Positions 17,595 to 27,248 are shown, counted from the first letter of the stretch. The stretch is 64,000 bases of DNA from Naasia lichenicola (GCF_004801885.1 NZ_SSSM01000005.1:558001-622000); one strand, 5' to 3'. Program-made: numbers and translations. Notes: generated by a model from the letters alone, not told the origin.

Positions 17595-17634
17595 CCGGCT
17601 CCATGTGCACGAAGTGTCGTGCACATGGAGCCGG
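17595..17634. repeat. Extragenic palindrome, family A copy 1
   Basis: Perfect 18-bp arms (17595-17612 and 17617-17634, starting CCGGCTCCATGTGCACGA) with a 4-base loop AGTG, followed at 17635 by TTTCGTGCACACGG. The same arrangement recurs near 62367-62421. Lying 16 bases after the small antitoxin-like gene, it could also act as its terminator. Confidence 0.8.
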
Positions 17635-17687
17635 TTTCGTGCACACGGATCACAGCATTCCGTGACCCCGTGCGGGGGCGCCGAAGT

Positions 17688-17693
17688 TAGACT
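17688..17693 (+). promoter_or_regulatory. Possible -10 box for topoisomerase IB
   Basis: TAGACT ends 9 bases before the ATG at 17703. No Shine-Dalgarno sequence lies between, suggesting a leaderless or nearly leaderless transcript. No convincing -35 was found. Confidence 0.4.
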
Positions 17694-17702
17694 CGACCCA
17701 TC

Positions 17703-18668
17703 ATGCGACTGCGTCACAGCAAGCCGGGCGTTCGCGGCTACCACCGGGTGCACGCCGGCCACGGGTTCAGCTATCGGGATGCCAAGGGCGGCACCGTGCA
17801 CGATCCGGCGCTCCGTGAGCGATTCGAGGCGCTGGCGATTCCGCCGGCATGGCGACAGGTCTGGATCAGCGAGTACGAGAACGGCCACATCCTCGCCGTC
17901 GGCTACGACGCCGCCGAGCGCAAGCAGTACATCTACCATCCGAAGTGGCGCGAGCAGAAGGATCGGATCAAGTTCGATCGTGCCCTGCAGCTCGCCGAAT
18001 CCCTGCCGACCGCGCGCAGACAGGTGACCATCCACCTGCGCGAGAGCGGGATGACGCGCAATCGGGCTCTGGCTGCCGCGTTCCGGATGCTCGATACCGG
18101 CTCGCTCCGCGTGGGCTCCACCCGCTACGCCGACGCCAACGGCAGCCATGGCCTCACGACCCTGCTCTGCAGCCACGTGCGCGTCAGGGGCACCACGATC
18201 GAGCTGCGCTTCCCGGCAAAGAGCAACAAGGCCTGGGAGTCGGACATCACCGATCCCGACCTCGCGACCTACGTGAAGCTGCTCAAGCGGCGGGGACCGA
18301 CAGCTCATCTGCTCTCCTACCTGCAGGACGGGGTGTGGCACGCGCTCAACGCGACGGACGTCAACGACTACGTGCGGGAGCGGACGGGCGGGGACTTCAC
18401 GGCGAAGGACTTCCGCACCCTGCACGGCACCGCGGCCGCGGCACTCAGTCTCGCTCGCCACGGGCCGGAGAAGACTCGGACCGGACGTCAGCACGCGATC
18501 GTGCAGGCGATGCGGGATGCATCCGAGGTGCTCAGCAACACGCCGACCATCGCGCGGGCCAGCTACGTGGACCCTCGAGTCGTCGACCGCTATGAGGCGG
18601 GGGAGACGGTCGACCCGTCGCGTCCTGCATCCATCGAGTCGGAGCTGCGCGCACTGCTGATGTCCTGA
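17703..18668 (+). CDS. DNA topoisomerase IB (bacterial, poxvirus-like)
   Basis: Relaxes supercoils through a 3'-phosphotyrosyl nick. The 321-residue protein has the N-terminal domain of bacterial TopIB (VHAGHGFSYRDAKG, IPPAWRQVWI) and the catalytic fold with the FTAKDFRTLHGT segment and nucleophile Tyr288 in ARASYVDPRV. Many relatives have KDFRTWxGT; here Trp is replaced by Leu and Ala by His. Length is normal. It stands alone between palindrome copies A1 and A2 and is convergent with the aldehyde dehydrogenase gene. Confidence 0.92.
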   Translation: MRLRHSKPGVRGYHRVHAGHGFSYRDAKGGTVHDPALRERFEALAIPPAWRQVWISEYENGHILAVGYDAAERKQYIYHPKWREQKDRIKFDRALQLAESLPTARRQVTIHLRESGMTRNRALAAAFRMLDTGSLRVGSTRYADANGSHGLTTLLCSHVRVRGTTIELRFPAKSNKAWESDITDPDLATYVKLLKRRGPTAHLLSYLQDGVWHALNATDVNDYVRERTGGDFTAKDFRTLHGTAAAALSLARHGPEKTRTGRQHAIVQAMRDASEVLSNTPTIARASYVDPRVVDRYEAGETVDPSRPASIESELRALLMS

Positions 18669-18688
18669 GCCTGCTCGTCGAGTTCCGA

Positions 18689-18736
18689 CGTTCCGGCGGA
18701 ATACCGACGGAATTCCGTGCACATCGAGCCGGAACG
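18689..18736. repeat. Extragenic palindrome, family A copy 2 (degenerate)
   Basis: CGTTCCGGC (18689-18697) and GCCGGAACG (18728-18736) are perfect 9-bp inverted ends enclosing GGAATTCCGTGCACATCGA. The right half matches the right end of the 62355-62523 element. It sits between two convergent genes. Confidence 0.7.
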
Positions 18737-18742
18737 CAGCAA

Positions 18743-20116
18743 CTAGCGGAGCAGGCGGCGGATCGTCTTGATGCGCTCGGCGGTGAACGGCGGGCGGAGC
18801 AGGGCGAGGGTGTTCGGCCACAGCGGCTTGGAGAACAGCGCCTTCTCATGGCTGAAGGCCTGGACCGAGCGGAGTCCGTGATAGCCGCCCATGCCGCTCG
18901 CGCCGACGCCGCCGAAGGGGATCGAGGGCACGGCGAGGTGGGCCGCCGCCACGTTGAAGCCGATGGCGCCCGAGCTGGTGGTCAGCGTCCAGGCGCTGCG
19001 GGTGGTCGCATCGTTGCTGAAGACGTAGAGCGAGAGTGGCTTGTCGCCCTTGTTGACGAAGTCGATCGCCGCGTTGAGATCGGCGACCTCGATGATCGGC
19101 AGGATGGGTCCGAAGATCTCCTGCTGCATGATCGGGGCATCGGCGCGCACACCGGTCAGCACGGTCGGGGCGATGTAAAGCGCCGCCTTGGTGTGGTTGC
19201 CGCCGACCGCAGCGCGTCCGTCCGGGAGGTAGGAGACGAGGCGGTCGAAGTTCTGCTCGTTGACGATGCGCCCGTAGTCGGGATTGCCGCGCGGTGCGTC
19301 GCCGTAGAGCAGCCGAACGGCCTCGTAGAGCTGCGGAGTGAGCTTGCGAGCCACGGCGGGCGTGGTGAGCACGTAGTCGGGAGCGACGCAGGTCTGCCCG
19401 GCGTTGAGGAACTTGCCCCAGACGATGCGCTCCGCAGCGGTCTTGAGGTCGGCGCTGTCGTCGACGAAGGCGGGAGACTTGCCGCCGAGCTCGAGCGTGA
19501 CCGGGGTGAGGTGCTTGGCGGCGGCCTCGAGCACGATCCGCCCCACGCGCCCGTTGCCGGTGTAGAAGATGGTGTCGAACTTCTCCGCCAGCAGCTCGGT
19601 CGTCTCCTCGACGCCGCCCTCCACGACGGCGACCGCGCGCGAATCGAGGTACCGGGGAAGGAGGTCGGCGAGCAGCGACGAGGTGTGCGGGGCCAGCTCC
19701 GACGGCTTGAGCAGCATCGAGTTGCCGGCCGCGAGAGCGCCGACGAGCGGTGCGAGCGCGAGCTGGACCGGATAGTTCCACGGCGAGATGATCAGCGCGA
19801 CGCCGAGCGGCTCGAGCAGCGTCTTCGCCGTCGACGGCGCCAGCAGCAGGGGAGCCCCACTGCGGCGCGGGCGCAGCCACCGGCGGAGGTGACCCAGGGT
19901 GTGGGTGATCTCCTTGACCACGAAGTTGGTCTCGGAGATGAACGACTCGGTCGGACTCTTGCCGAGATCCGCCTGCAGCGCGGCGGCGATCCGATCCTCT
20001 TCGTCGCGGAGCATCGTGCGCAGGGCTCGGAGCTGGGCGATGCGCCAGTCGTGCGAGCGGGTCAGTCCGCTCTCGAACGTGCCTCGGAGCCCTTCGACGA
20101 TCTGCCCGGAGTCCAC
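18743..20116 (-). CDS. NAD(P)-dependent aldehyde dehydrogenase (class 3-like)
   Basis: Oxidises an aldehyde to the acid. The 457-residue length and sequence fit the short, class 3/fatty-aldehyde branch: ISPWNYPVQL and a FYTGNGRVGR cofactor loop, general base Glu209 in TLELGGKSP, nucleophile Cys243 in NAGQTCVAPDY, and QQEIFGPILP. A hydrophobic, basic C-terminus (LALLRPPFTAERIK) may touch the membrane, as in fatty-aldehyde enzymes. The substrate cannot be deduced. The start is GTG 20116, with AGGG a few bases upstream on this strand. Confidence 0.93.
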   Translation of the reverse strand: MDSGQIVEGLRGTFESGLTRSHDWRIAQLRALRTMLRDEEDRIAAALQADLGKSPTESFISETNFVVKEITHTLGHLRRWLRPRRSGAPLLLAPSTAKTLLEPLGVALIISPWNYPVQLALAPLVGALAAGNSMLLKPSELAPHTSSLLADLLPRYLDSRAVAVVEGGVEETTELLAEKFDTIFYTGNGRVGRIVLEAAAKHLTPVTLELGGKSPAFVDDSADLKTAAERIVWGKFLNAGQTCVAPDYVLTTPAVARKLTPQLYEAVRLLYGDAPRGNPDYGRIVNEQNFDRLVSYLPDGRAAVGGNHTKAALYIAPTVLTGVRADAPIMQQEIFGPILPIIEVADLNAAIDFVNKGDKPLSLYVFSNDATTRSAWTLTTSSGAIGFNVAAAHLAVPSIPFGGVGASGMGGYHGLRSVQAFSHEKALFSKPLWPNTLALLRPPFTAERIKTIRRLLR

Positions 20117-20158
20117 TCGATGACCCTACCCAACGGCGCCACCCCTTGCCCGCCGAAC

Positions 20159-20218
20159 GCGGTCGTTACAGCCGAACGCGGCTGGTGCACCCACCGCGCT
20201 CGGTTCTGACGACCGCGC
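20159..20218 (+). repeat. 60-bp repeat, family B copy 1
   Basis: Begins GCGGTCGTTA and ends GACCGCGC, with an internal hairpin of CCGAACGCGG type (20172-20203). It aligns without gaps over 60 bases with copy 2 (21248-21307), about four of five bases identical. It lies between the divergent aldehyde dehydrogenase and AbiEi/DUF559-like genes. Confidence 0.7.
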
Positions 20219-20334
20219 GAGCGAGGTGTGACCGGGCCAGCCGCCTGTTCCTCAACAACGACCCGTTGGAACGGGTTCTGCACAGATCCACCATCGGAGT
20301 CATCTGACTGCGGCTTCGTGGGCATCCTCAAGTC

Positions 20335-21258
20335 ATGGAGGAAGATCTCGCAGCCTGGACCGCATCCGAACTCCGATCCATCGCCGATGCGCGTCCAGAG
20401 CGCAGACTCGGCGCGGATCTCGTGCGGGCACGCCGCGGCGTGTACCTCTCGCATGGCGCCTGGCAGTCCGCGACCTCGGATGCGCGCTATTCGGCGCGGA
20501 TCGCCGCTTCCGCTCTGACCCTGTCCTCGCCGATCTATTCGCACGAGTCCGCACTGCGTCTGCTCGGGCTGCCGAGTCTCCGGCCGTGGCCCACTGAGAT
20601 CCACCTCATCTCGGAGCGCAGGTCCGGCGGGAGGTCGCAGGATGACGTACGACGCCATTGCCTCGGTCTGGAGCTTGCCCCGGTCGTGGAGGTGGGCGAG
20701 CTCACCTGCACATCTCCCGCGCGTACCGCTCTGGACATCGCTCTCAGCAGGTCCTTCCTCGAGGGAGTCGTCGTCGCGGATGCTGCGTTCGCCCGCGATC
20801 CCGGTACCAGGCCCGAATTCGTCGCGATCATCGGTGCGATGAAGGCAGGCACCCGTGGACTGGCCAAGGCGATGCGAGTGCTCGACTTCGCGGATGAGCG
20901 CTGCGAGTCGCCGGGAGAGTCGATCTCGCGGGTGGAGATCGTGCGTCTGGGGTTCCAGGCGCCGGAACTCCAGACAGAGATACGCGACCGCGGGAGCTTG
21001 ATCGGTCGACTCGACTTCCATTGGCCCTCGGTGGGGGTCGGCGGCGAGTTCGACGGTCGCACGAAGTACCTGGACGCGCGCATGACCCAGGGGCGGACTG
21101 CATCGGAGATAGTGGTCGCGGGGAAGGACCGGGAGAATCGGCTTCGCCGTCACCTCACCGGATTCGCCCGCTGGAACATGGCCGAGCTCCGAGACACCCC
21201 TCTTTTCACCCGAATCCTGGTGGAAGCCGGCGTCCCCCGCCTCGCGCGCGGTCGTTAG
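20335..21258 (+). CDS. AbiEi-like/DUF559-type protein with PD-(D/E)XK-like C-terminus
   Basis: A 307-residue protein of an actinobacterial family I recognise only by layout. The N-terminal half (LRSIADARPERRLGADLVRARRGVY, SHESALRLLGLP, CTSPARTALDIAL) resembles the winged-helix and following domain of AbiEi-type antitoxins. The C-terminal part has RLDFHWPS, then VGGEFDGRTKYLD, then KDRENRLRRHL. The spacing of Asp, Glu and Lys is that of DUF559/Vsr-like PD-(D/E)XK nuclease folds. No AbiEii-type nucleotidyltransferase is adjacent. The start at ATG 20335 has no visible ribosome-binding site. The last codons lie inside repeat B2. Nuclease activity is an inference. Confidence 0.65.
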   Translation: MEEDLAAWTASELRSIADARPERRLGADLVRARRGVYLSHGAWQSATSDARYSARIAASALTLSSPIYSHESALRLLGLPSLRPWPTEIHLISERRSGGRSQDDVRRHCLGLELAPVVEVGELTCTSPARTALDIALSRSFLEGVVVADAAFARDPGTRPEFVAIIGAMKAGTRGLAKAMRVLDFADERCESPGESISRVEIVRLGFQAPELQTEIRDRGSLIGRLDFHWPSVGVGGEFDGRTKYLDARMTQGRTASEIVVAGKDRENRLRRHLTGFARWNMAELRDTPLFTRILVEAGVPRLARGR

Positions 21259-21307
21259 CGCCGAGCGCGGTCGGTGTACCAACCGCGCTCGGTGTCTCAG
21301 ACCGCGC
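21248..21307 (+). repeat. 60-bp repeat, family B copy 2
   Basis: Same orientation as copy 1 and 1089 bases away. It contains a perfect hairpin: CCGAGCGCGGT (21261-21271) with ACCGCGCTCGG (21282-21292). Its first 11 bases form the end and stop codon of the upstream gene. Another GACCGCGCTCG occurs at 21329-21339. Confidence 0.75.
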
Positions 21308-21797
21308 AGGGGAGGCGCTCGGGTCGGAAGACCGCGCTCGAGGTGTTGGGAGCCTCGGCGCGACACGCCCGGGTTGCATGGACCATGTGGGTGTGGCAAA
21401 CTCTTCTGGTTCGACATTTCGGTGGATTGCGTTGCGCAGTCTCACTGGATCACTGCCAGGCAGTGCATAGTTCCCCTCAGCGCGATTGAGCATCAATGCT
21501 CGTGCGTACGTGGGTGAGGGCTAGGCCGCAGGCAGCAGACAGACAGCAGGGCAGCGGATCACTCCGCCAACCTGCGGGCCGAGGCGCATGCCCCTGCGGC
21601 CTGCGCCACAGATGGATCCTCTTCCGTGCCCATGAGAATGCGCGCGGATGGCCCGAGCGCCTGCGCGCCGGGATCGGGGAGCAGCTGCGGCTCATTGACA
21701 GAAGAACAGTGCGCGACCAGCGGGGCAGCGATGTCCCGCGACACACATGTCCGCGTGAGAGCGCGGGCGACGAACATCGAAAGAGAGTGAGCTTCAG
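21259..21797 (+). other. Region upstream of the S10 operon
   Basis: A 539-base gap. Its first 50 bases are repeat B2. A possible promoter lies at 21374-21402, followed by a leader of ~390 bases before rpsJ. I see no gene in it. The leader has several GC-rich inverted repeats but nothing that I can match to a known ribosomal-protein leader motif. Confidence 0.6.
21374..21402 (+). promoter_or_regulatory. Possible S10 operon promoter
   Basis: TTGCAT (21374-21379) and CAAACT (21397-21402) with a 17-base spacer, preceded by GTGTGG. The -35 is good and the -10 weak. It is the only reasonable candidate upstream of rpsJ. Confidence 0.45.
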
Positions 21798-22106
21798 ATG
21801 GCTGGACAGAAGATCCGCATCCGACTCAAGTCGTACGACCACGAGGTCATCGACAGCTCGGCACGCAAGATCGTCGACACCGTCACCCGCGCGGGTGCCA
21901 GCGTCGTCGGACCCGTGCCGCTGCCCACCGAGAAGAACGTGGTGTGTGTCATCCGTTCGCCGCACAAGTACAAGGACAGCCGCGAGCATTTCGAGATGCG
22001 CACCCACAAGCGCCTCATCGACATCATCGACCCGACGCCCAAGGCCGTCGACTCCCTGATGCGCCTCGACCTGCCGGCCGACGTCAACATCGAGATCAAG
22101 CTCTGA
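21798..22106 (+). CDS. rpsJ: 30S ribosomal protein S10
   Basis: 30S head protein and transcription antitermination factor (NusE); 102 residues, normal length, start [19 protein letters not shown]. It is first gene of the S10 cluster. GAGAGTGAG lies upstream of the ATG. A 71-base gap separates it from rplC. Confidence 0.98.
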   Translation: MAGQKIRIRLKSYDHEVIDSSARKIVDTVTRAGASVVGPVPLPTEKNVVCVIRSPHKYKDSREHFEMRTHKRLIDIIDPTPKAVDSLMRLDLPADVNIEIKL

Positions 22107-22177
22107 CCCAGCCGCCCGCTCGCAAGAGCAGCGCTCGTCAAGACATCTCGTAAGACACAAGAAGACAGAGGAAAGTC

Positions 22178-22831
22178 ATGTCCACCGCCACCAAGACGTT
22201 CACGGGACTGCTGGGCACCAAGCTCGGCATGACCCAGGTCTGGGACGCCACCGGCAAGCTCGTGCCCGTCACGGTCATCCAGATCACGCCCAACGTCGTG
22301 ACCCAGATCCGGACCCCCGAGGTCGACGGCTACGGCGCGATCCAGATCGCCTACGGCCAGATCGACCCCCGCAAGGTCAACCAGCCCGCCGCAGGCCACT
22401 TCGCCAAGGCCGGAGTCACCCCGCGTCGCCACCTCACCGAGGTCCGCACCGCCAACTTCGCCGAGTTCACCGTCGGCCAGGAGATCGCGGTCGACGCGTT
22501 CGTCGCCGGAACCAAGGTCGACGTCGTGGGCACCAGCAAGGGCAAGGGCTTCGCCGGCGTCATGAAGCGTCACAACTTCAAGGGCGTCTCGTCCTCGCAC
22601 GGTTCGCACCGCAACCACCGCAAGCCCGGCTCCATCGGCGCCTCCTCGACCCCCAGCCGTGTCTTCAAGGGCATGCGCATGGCCGGTCGCATGGGTGGCG
22701 ACACCGTGACCGTGCAGAACCTCGGCGTCCAGGCCGTCGACCTCGAGAAGGGCCTGCTGCTCGTCGCCGGCGCCGTTCCCGGAGCCCGCGGCCGCATCGT
22801 GTTCGTCCGCAACGCAGTGAAGGGAGCGTAA
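22178..22831 (+). CDS. rplC: 50S ribosomal protein L3
   Basis: Early-assembly 50S protein near the peptidyl-transferase centre; 217 residues. The long loop [18 protein letters not shown] and the [13 protein letters not shown] end are typical. AGAGGAAAG precedes the ATG, and rplD starts 4 bases after its stop. Confidence 0.98.
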   Translation: MSTATKTFTGLLGTKLGMTQVWDATGKLVPVTVIQITPNVVTQIRTPEVDGYGAIQIAYGQIDPRKVNQPAAGHFAKAGVTPRRHLTEVRTANFAEFTVGQEIAVDAFVAGTKVDVVGTSKGKGFAGVMKRHNFKGVSSSHGSHRNHRKPGSIGASSTPSRVFKGMRMAGRMGGDTVTVQNLGVQAVDLEKGLLLVAGAVPGARGRIVFVRNAVKGA

Positions 22832-22835
22832 CGCC

Positions 22836-23501
22836 ATGGCATCGCTCGACATCCAGGGGACGTCAGGAACGGCCGGCTCGGTCGACCTGCCCGCCGCGAT
22901 CTTCGACGTGCAGACCAACGTGCCGCTGCTGCACCAGGTCGTCGTCGCCCAGCTCGCCGCGGCGCGCCAGGGCACGCACAAGACCAAGAACCGCGGGGAG
23001 GTCTCCGGCGCCGGTCGCAAGCCGTTCAAGCAGAAGGGAACCGGCCGCGCCCGTCAGGGCTCGATCCGCGCACCTCAGCACACCGGCGGTGGAATCGTCC
23101 ACGGACCGACCCCGCGCGACTACTCGCAGCGCACCCCCAAGAAGATGATCGCCGCTGCCCTGCTCGGCGCCATCTCCGACCGCAGCCGCGGTGGACGCCT
23201 GCACGTGATCGACGACCTGTCGGTCGCCGACGCCCCCTCGACCAAGAAGGCCGCCGAGCTCATCACGGCCGTCGCCCCCGGCAAGAGCAAGCTCATCGTG
23301 CTCGACCGGGACGACGTCAACGGCTGGAAGAGCGTGCGCAACCTCAAGAACCTCCACGTGCTCACGTGGGACCAGCTGAACGCCTACGACGTCCTCCGCT
23401 CGGATGACATCGTCTTCACGAAGTCCGCCTTCGACGGCTTCGTGTCGTGGAAGAACGGCTCGGCCAGCACCGATTCGACCAACACGGAGGTGACCGCGTG
23501 A
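22836..23501 (+). CDS. rplD: 50S ribosomal protein L4
   Basis: 50S protein lining the exit tunnel; 221 residues, with the tunnel loop [22 protein letters not shown]. In some bacteria L4 represses the S10 operon; no matching leader site could be recognised here. It has a short Ser/Thr-rich C-terminal tail and overlaps rplW by 4 bases (GTGA). Confidence 0.97.
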   Translation: MASLDIQGTSGTAGSVDLPAAIFDVQTNVPLLHQVVVAQLAAARQGTHKTKNRGEVSGAGRKPFKQKGTGRARQGSIRAPQHTGGGIVHGPTPRDYSQRTPKKMIAAALLGAISDRSRGGRLHVIDDLSVADAPSTKKAAELITAVAPGKSKLIVLDRDDVNGWKSVRNLKNLHVLTWDQLNAYDVLRSDDIVFTKSAFDGFVSWKNGSASTDSTNTEVTA

Positions 23502-23797
23502 GCGGCTATAACAAGGACCCCCGCGACGTCATCATCTCGCCCGTCGTCTCCGAGAAGAGCTACGGCCTGATCGACGAGGGCAAGTACACGTTCGTCGTCG
23601 ACCCGCGATCCAACAAGACCGAGATCAAGCTCGCCATCGAGAAGATCTTCCAGGTCGAGGTCGCGTCGGTGAACACCATCAACCGCCAGGGCAAGACGCG
23701 CCGGACGAAGTTCGGACTCGGCAAGCGCAAGGACACCAAGCGCGCCATCGTCACGCTCAAGTCCGGCACGATCGACATCTTCACGGCTGTCGGCTAG
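23498..23797 (+). CDS. rplW: 50S ribosomal protein L23
   Basis: Exit-tunnel protein docking trigger factor and SRP; 99 residues. GTG 23498 was chosen because it overlaps the rplD stop and gives the family start ([19 protein letters not shown]). The [16 protein letters not shown] loop is conserved. Confidence 0.97.
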   Translation: MSGYNKDPRDVIISPVVSEKSYGLIDEGKYTFVVDPRSNKTEIKLAIEKIFQVEVASVNTINRQGKTRRTKFGLGKRKDTKRAIVTLKSGTIDIFTAVG

Positions 23798-23814
23798 GTC
23801 AGGGGAGAGAACAC

Positions 23815-24651
23815 ATGGCAATCCGCAAGTACAAGCCGACGACCCCCGGTCGTCGTGGATCGTCGGTCGCCGATTTCGCTGAGATCACGCGCACCACGCC
23901 CGAGAAGTCCCTGCTGCGCCCGCTCTCCAAGAGCGGTGGCCGCAACAACCAGGGCCGCATCACGACCCGTCACATCGGTGGTGGCCACAAGCGCCAGTAC
24001 CGCGTCATCGACTTCCGTCGCAATGACAAGGACGGCGTGAACGCCCGCGTCGCGGAGATCGAGTACGACCCCAACCGCACCGCGCGCATCGCGCTGCTCC
24101 ACTTCGTGGACGGCACCAAGCGCTACATCATCGCGCCGAACAAGCTCAACCAGGGCGACATCGTCGAGTCGGGTCCCGGCGCGGACATCAAGCCGGGCAA
24201 CAACCTGCCGCTGCGCAACATCCCCGTCGGAACGGTGATCCACGCGATCGAGATCCGTCCGGGCGGCGGCGCCAAGCTGGCCCGTTCGGCCGGCGCGAGC
24301 GTCCGTCTCGTCGCCAAGGACGGCCCCTACGCGCAGCTCCGCCTGCCGAGTGGCGAGATCCGCAACGTCGACGCGCGCTGCCGCGCATCGATCGGCGAGG
24401 TCGGCAATGCCGAGCAGTCCAACATCAACTGGGGCAAGGCCGGCCGCAACCGCTGGAAGGGCATCCGCCCGACCGTCCGCGGTGTCGCCATGAACCCGAT
24501 CGACCATCCGCACGGTGGTGGTGAGGGCAAGACCTCCGGTGGACGCCACCCGGTCAGCCCGTGGGGTCAGGCCGAGGGCCGCACCCGGCACCCCAACAAG
24601 GAGAGCGACAAGCTCATCGTTCGTCGTCGCAACGTCGGCAAGAAGCGCTAG
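23815..24651 (+). CDS. rplB: 50S ribosomal protein L2
   Basis: Essential for subunit joining and peptidyl transfer; 278 residues. The start [16 protein letters not shown] and the conserved C-terminal [20 protein letters not shown] segment, including the functional histidine, are intact. GGGGAGA precedes the ATG. Confidence 0.99.
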   Translation: MAIRKYKPTTPGRRGSSVADFAEITRTTPEKSLLRPLSKSGGRNNQGRITTRHIGGGHKRQYRVIDFRRNDKDGVNARVAEIEYDPNRTARIALLHFVDGTKRYIIAPNKLNQGDIVESGPGADIKPGNNLPLRNIPVGTVIHAIEIRPGGGAKLARSAGASVRLVAKDGPYAQLRLPSGEIRNVDARCRASIGEVGNAEQSNINWGKAGRNRWKGIRPTVRGVAMNPIDHPHGGGEGKTSGGRHPVSPWGQAEGRTRHPNKESDKLIVRRRNVGKKR

Positions 24652-24663
24652 TAGGAGTAGGAC

Positions 24664-24945
24664 ATGCCGCGCAGTCTCAAGAAGGGCCCGTTCGTCGACG
24701 ATCACCTGTTCCGCAAGGTCCAGGTCCAGAACGACGCGGGCAGCAAGAACGTGATCAAGACCTGGTCGCGCCGCTCGATGATCATCCCGGCGATGCTGGG
24801 TCACACCATCGCGGTGCACGACGGCCGCAAGCACATCCCCGTCTTCGTGACGGAGACCATGGTCGGGCACAAGCTCGGCGAGTTCGCACCGACCCGTACC
24901 TTCCGTGGGCACGAGAAGGACGACAAGAAGGGCCGTCGCCGCTAG
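24664..24945 (+). CDS. rpsS: 30S ribosomal protein S19
   Basis: 30S head protein contacting S13 and tRNA; 93 residues with [10 protein letters not shown] and [24 protein letters not shown] lies before the ATG, 12 bases after rplB. Confidence 0.98.
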   Translation: MPRSLKKGPFVDDHLFRKVQVQNDAGSKNVIKTWSRRSMIIPAMLGHTIAVHDGRKHIPVFVTETMVGHKLGEFAPTRTFRGHEKDDKKGRRR

Positions 24946-24967
24946 GCGACGCGAGGAGGACAGAGAA

Positions 24968-25360
24968 ATGGTGGAGTCGATCGCCCGGGTGCGACACATC
25001 CGCGTGACCCCTCAGAAGGCTCGTCGTGTCGTGGACCTCATCCGCGGCAAGCAGGCCGAAGAGGCACTCGCGATCCTGAAGTTCGCACCTCAGGGCGCCA
25101 GCGAGCCCGTCTACAAGCTCGTGGCCTCGGCCATGGCGAACGCCCGCGTCAAGGCGGACATCGAGAACAGCTTCCTCGACGAGAGCGATCTCATCGTGGC
25201 CCGCGCGTTCGTCGATGAGGGAACCACCCTCAAGCGGTTCCAGCCCCGTGCCCAGGGCCGCGCGTTCCAGATCAAGAAGCGCACCAGCCACATCACCATC
25301 GTGCTGGCGACCCCCGATGTCGTTGCGGCCTCCACGGCCCGCAAGAAGGCGAGCAAGTAA
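24968..25360 (+). CDS. rplV: 50S ribosomal protein L22
   Basis: Exit-tunnel protein, 130 residues, with [19 protein letters not shown] and the C-terminal [17 protein letters not shown] segment next to the macrolide-sensitive loop. ATG 24968 follows GAGGAGGA; the 21 in-frame codons upstream overlap rpsS and are rejected. The stop overlaps the rpsC ATG. Confidence 0.97.
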   Translation: MVESIARVRHIRVTPQKARRVVDLIRGKQAEEALAILKFAPQGASEPVYKLVASAMANARVKADIENSFLDESDLIVARAFVDEGTTLKRFQPRAQGRAFQIKKRTSHITIVLATPDVVAASTARKKASK

Positions 25361-26112
25361 TGGGACATAAGGTCAATCCCTACGGATTCCGTCTCGGGAT
25401 CACCACCGACCACGTGTCGCGCTGGTTCTCGGACAGCACCAAGGTCGGACAGCGTTACAGCGACTACGTCGCCGAGGACGTCAAGATCCGCAACCTCCTG
25501 AAGACGAGCCTCGACCGCGCTGGAGTGGCGCGCATCGAGATCGAGCGCACCCGCGATCGCGTCCGCGTCGACATCCACACCGCCCGCCCGGGCATCGTGA
25601 TCGGCCGCCGCGGCGCCGAGGCCGAGCGCATCCGCACCGACCTCGAGAAGCTCACCGGCAAGCAGATCCAGCTGAACATCCTCGAGGTCAAGAACCCCGA
25701 GGCCGAGGCTCAGCTCGTCGCACAGGGGATCGCGGAGCAGCTCACCGCTCGTGTCGCGTTCCGCCGTGCCATGCGCAAGGGCCTCCAGGGCGCTCAGCGC
25801 GCCGGCGCCAAAGGCGTTCGCGTGCAGGTCTCCGGCCGCCTCGGCGGCGCGGAGATGAGCCGCTCCGAGTTCTACCGCGAGGGTCGCGTTCCGCTGCACA
25901 CCCTGCGCGCCAACATCGACTACGGCTTCTACGAGGCCAAGACGACGTTCGGCCGCATCGGCGTGAAGGTCTGGATCTACAAGGGCGACATCACCAACAA
26001 GGAGCTTGCCCGCGAGCAGGCCAACCAGAAGTCCACGCGCCCCGAGCGCCGCGACAGCGGCCCCCGCCGCGACCGCCGCGACGCACCCGTCGCAGAAGGA
26101 GCGAGTGTCTGA
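25360..26112 (+). CDS. rpsC: 30S ribosomal protein S3
   Basis: Forms the mRNA entry channel with S4 and S5; 250 residues. The KH domain motif [15 protein letters not shown] is at about 77-92, followed by the S3 C-terminal domain ([19 protein letters not shown]). The last ~40 residues are a basic, Arg/Asp-rich tail. It is coupled by 1-base overlaps on both sides (rplV, rplP). Confidence 0.98.
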   Translation: MGHKVNPYGFRLGITTDHVSRWFSDSTKVGQRYSDYVAEDVKIRNLLKTSLDRAGVARIEIERTRDRVRVDIHTARPGIVIGRRGAEAERIRTDLEKLTGKQIQLNILEVKNPEAEAQLVAQGIAEQLTARVAFRRAMRKGLQGAQRAGAKGVRVQVSGRLGGAEMSRSEFYREGRVPLHTLRANIDYGFYEAKTTFGRIGVKVWIYKGDITNKELAREQANQKSTRPERRDSGPRRDRRDAPVAEGASV

Positions 26113-26531
26113 TGCTCATCCCCCGCAGAGTCAAGCACCGCAAGCAGCACCACCCCACCCGCAGCGGTCACGCAACGGGCGGCACCGAGGTGAGCTTCGG
26201 CGAGTACGGCATCCAGGCCCTCACGCCCGCCTATGTCACGAACCGTCAGATCGAGTCCGCTCGTATCGCGATGACCCGTCACATCAAGCGCGGCGGCAAG
26301 GTGTGGATCAACATCTACCCCGACCGTCCGCTCACCAAGAAGCCCGCTGAGACCCGCATGGGTTCCGGCAAGGGCTCGCCCGAGTGGTGGATCGCCAACG
26401 TCAAGCCGGGACGCGTCCTCTTCGAGGTCGCCGGCGTGAGCGAGGAGCTCGCTCGCGAGGCCCTCACCCGGGCCATCCACAAGCTGCCCCTGAAGGCACG
26501 CATCATCAAGCGCGAAGGGAGCGAGGGCTGA
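26112..26531 (+). CDS. rplP: 50S ribosomal protein L16
   Basis: Positions A-site tRNA; 139 residues. [14 protein letters not shown] opens the protein, and [19 protein letters not shown] is the conserved loop. The ATG overlaps the rpsC stop, and the TGA overlaps the rpmC ATG. Confidence 0.98.
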   Translation: MLIPRRVKHRKQHHPTRSGHATGGTEVSFGEYGIQALTPAYVTNRQIESARIAMTRHIKRGGKVWINIYPDRPLTKKPAETRMGSGKGSPEWWIANVKPGRVLFEVAGVSEELAREALTRAIHKLPLKARIIKREGSEG

Positions 26532-26917
26532 TGGCGATCGGATCCAAGGAACTGATCTCGACCGAACTCGACACATTCGAGAACGAGCGTCTGATCGACG
26601 AGCTGAAGAAGGCCAAGGAGGAGCTGTTCAACCTCCGCTTCCAGTCGGCCACCGGTCAGCTCGAGAGCCACGGACGACTCAAGTCCGTCAAGCGCGACAT
26701 CGCGCGCATCTACACCGTGATCCGTGAGCGCGAGCTCGGCATCCGTGCCGTCCCCGCCCCCGTGGTCGCCGCAGAGCCCAAGAAGGCCGCGAAGGCCAAG
26801 GCGCCCAAGGCAGACAAGGCAGCGGCCCCCAAGGCCGACGAGCCCGTCGAGGCCGAGGCGCCCGCCGCCGAGGCGGCCACCGAGGAGAAGCCCAAGGCTT
26901 CTAAGGAGAAGAACTGA
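26531..26917 (+). CDS. rpmC: 50S ribosomal protein L29 with long C-terminal tail
   Basis: The L29 fold is residues ~1-75 ([20 protein letters not shown], then [14 protein letters not shown]). L29 is usually 60-80 residues; this one has 128. The last ~45 residues are a Lys/Ala/Pro/Glu tail (repeated PKA and APA units) ending KASKEKN. L29 sits at the tunnel exit, so the tail would project near nascent chains. ATG 26531 overlaps the rplP stop. Confidence 0.95.
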   Translation: MAIGSKELISTELDTFENERLIDELKKAKEELFNLRFQSATGQLESHGRLKSVKRDIARIYTVIRERELGIRAVPAPVVAAEPKKAAKAKAPKADKAAAPKADEPVEAEAPAAEAATEEKPKASKEKN

Positions 26918-27219
26918 TGGCCAAGGTCACCGCCAAGGCAGAGGAGACGGCCCCTGTCGTCGCCGAGGACCGTGGAGACCGCAAGGTCCGCCGCGGCTAC
27001 GTCGTCAGCGACAAGATGCAGAAGACCGTCGTCGTCGAGGTCGAGGACCGCGTCAAGCACCCCCTCTACGGCAAGGTCATCCGTCGCACCTCGAAGGTCA
27101 AGGTCCACGACGAGCAGAACACCGCCGGCGTCGGAGACCTCGTCGTGATCAGCGAGACCCGTCCGCTGTCCGCCACCAAGCGCTGGCGCCTGGTCGAGGT
27201 CGTCGAGAAGGCCAAGTAG
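26917..27219 (+). CDS. rpsQ: 30S ribosomal protein S17
   Basis: Primary 16S rRNA binder with an OB fold; 100 residues. [20 protein letters not shown] and [13 protein letters not shown] are typical. About 25 extra residues rich in Ala, Glu and Lys precede the fold. The ATG overlaps the rpmC stop. Confidence 0.97.
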   Translation: MAKVTAKAEETAPVVAEDRGDRKVRRGYVVSDKMQKTVVVEVEDRVKHPLYGKVIRRTSKVKVHDEQNTAGVGDLVVISETRPLSATKRWRLVEVVEKAK

Positions 27220-27248
27220 GCCTCCGCGCCCACTTGTAGGAGAAGAAG

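Noticed and set aside
20117-21307. Transposon carrying the AbiEi/DUF559-like gene
   Set aside because: No transposase, no terminal inverted repeats at the outer edges and no target-site duplication could be recognised; only direct repeats are seen.
21259-21797. Possible gene between the AbiEi/DUF559-like gene and rpsJ
   Set aside because: Several frames exist on both strands, but all are Arg/Ser/Pro/His-biased, overlap repeat or promoter sequence and lack start signals.
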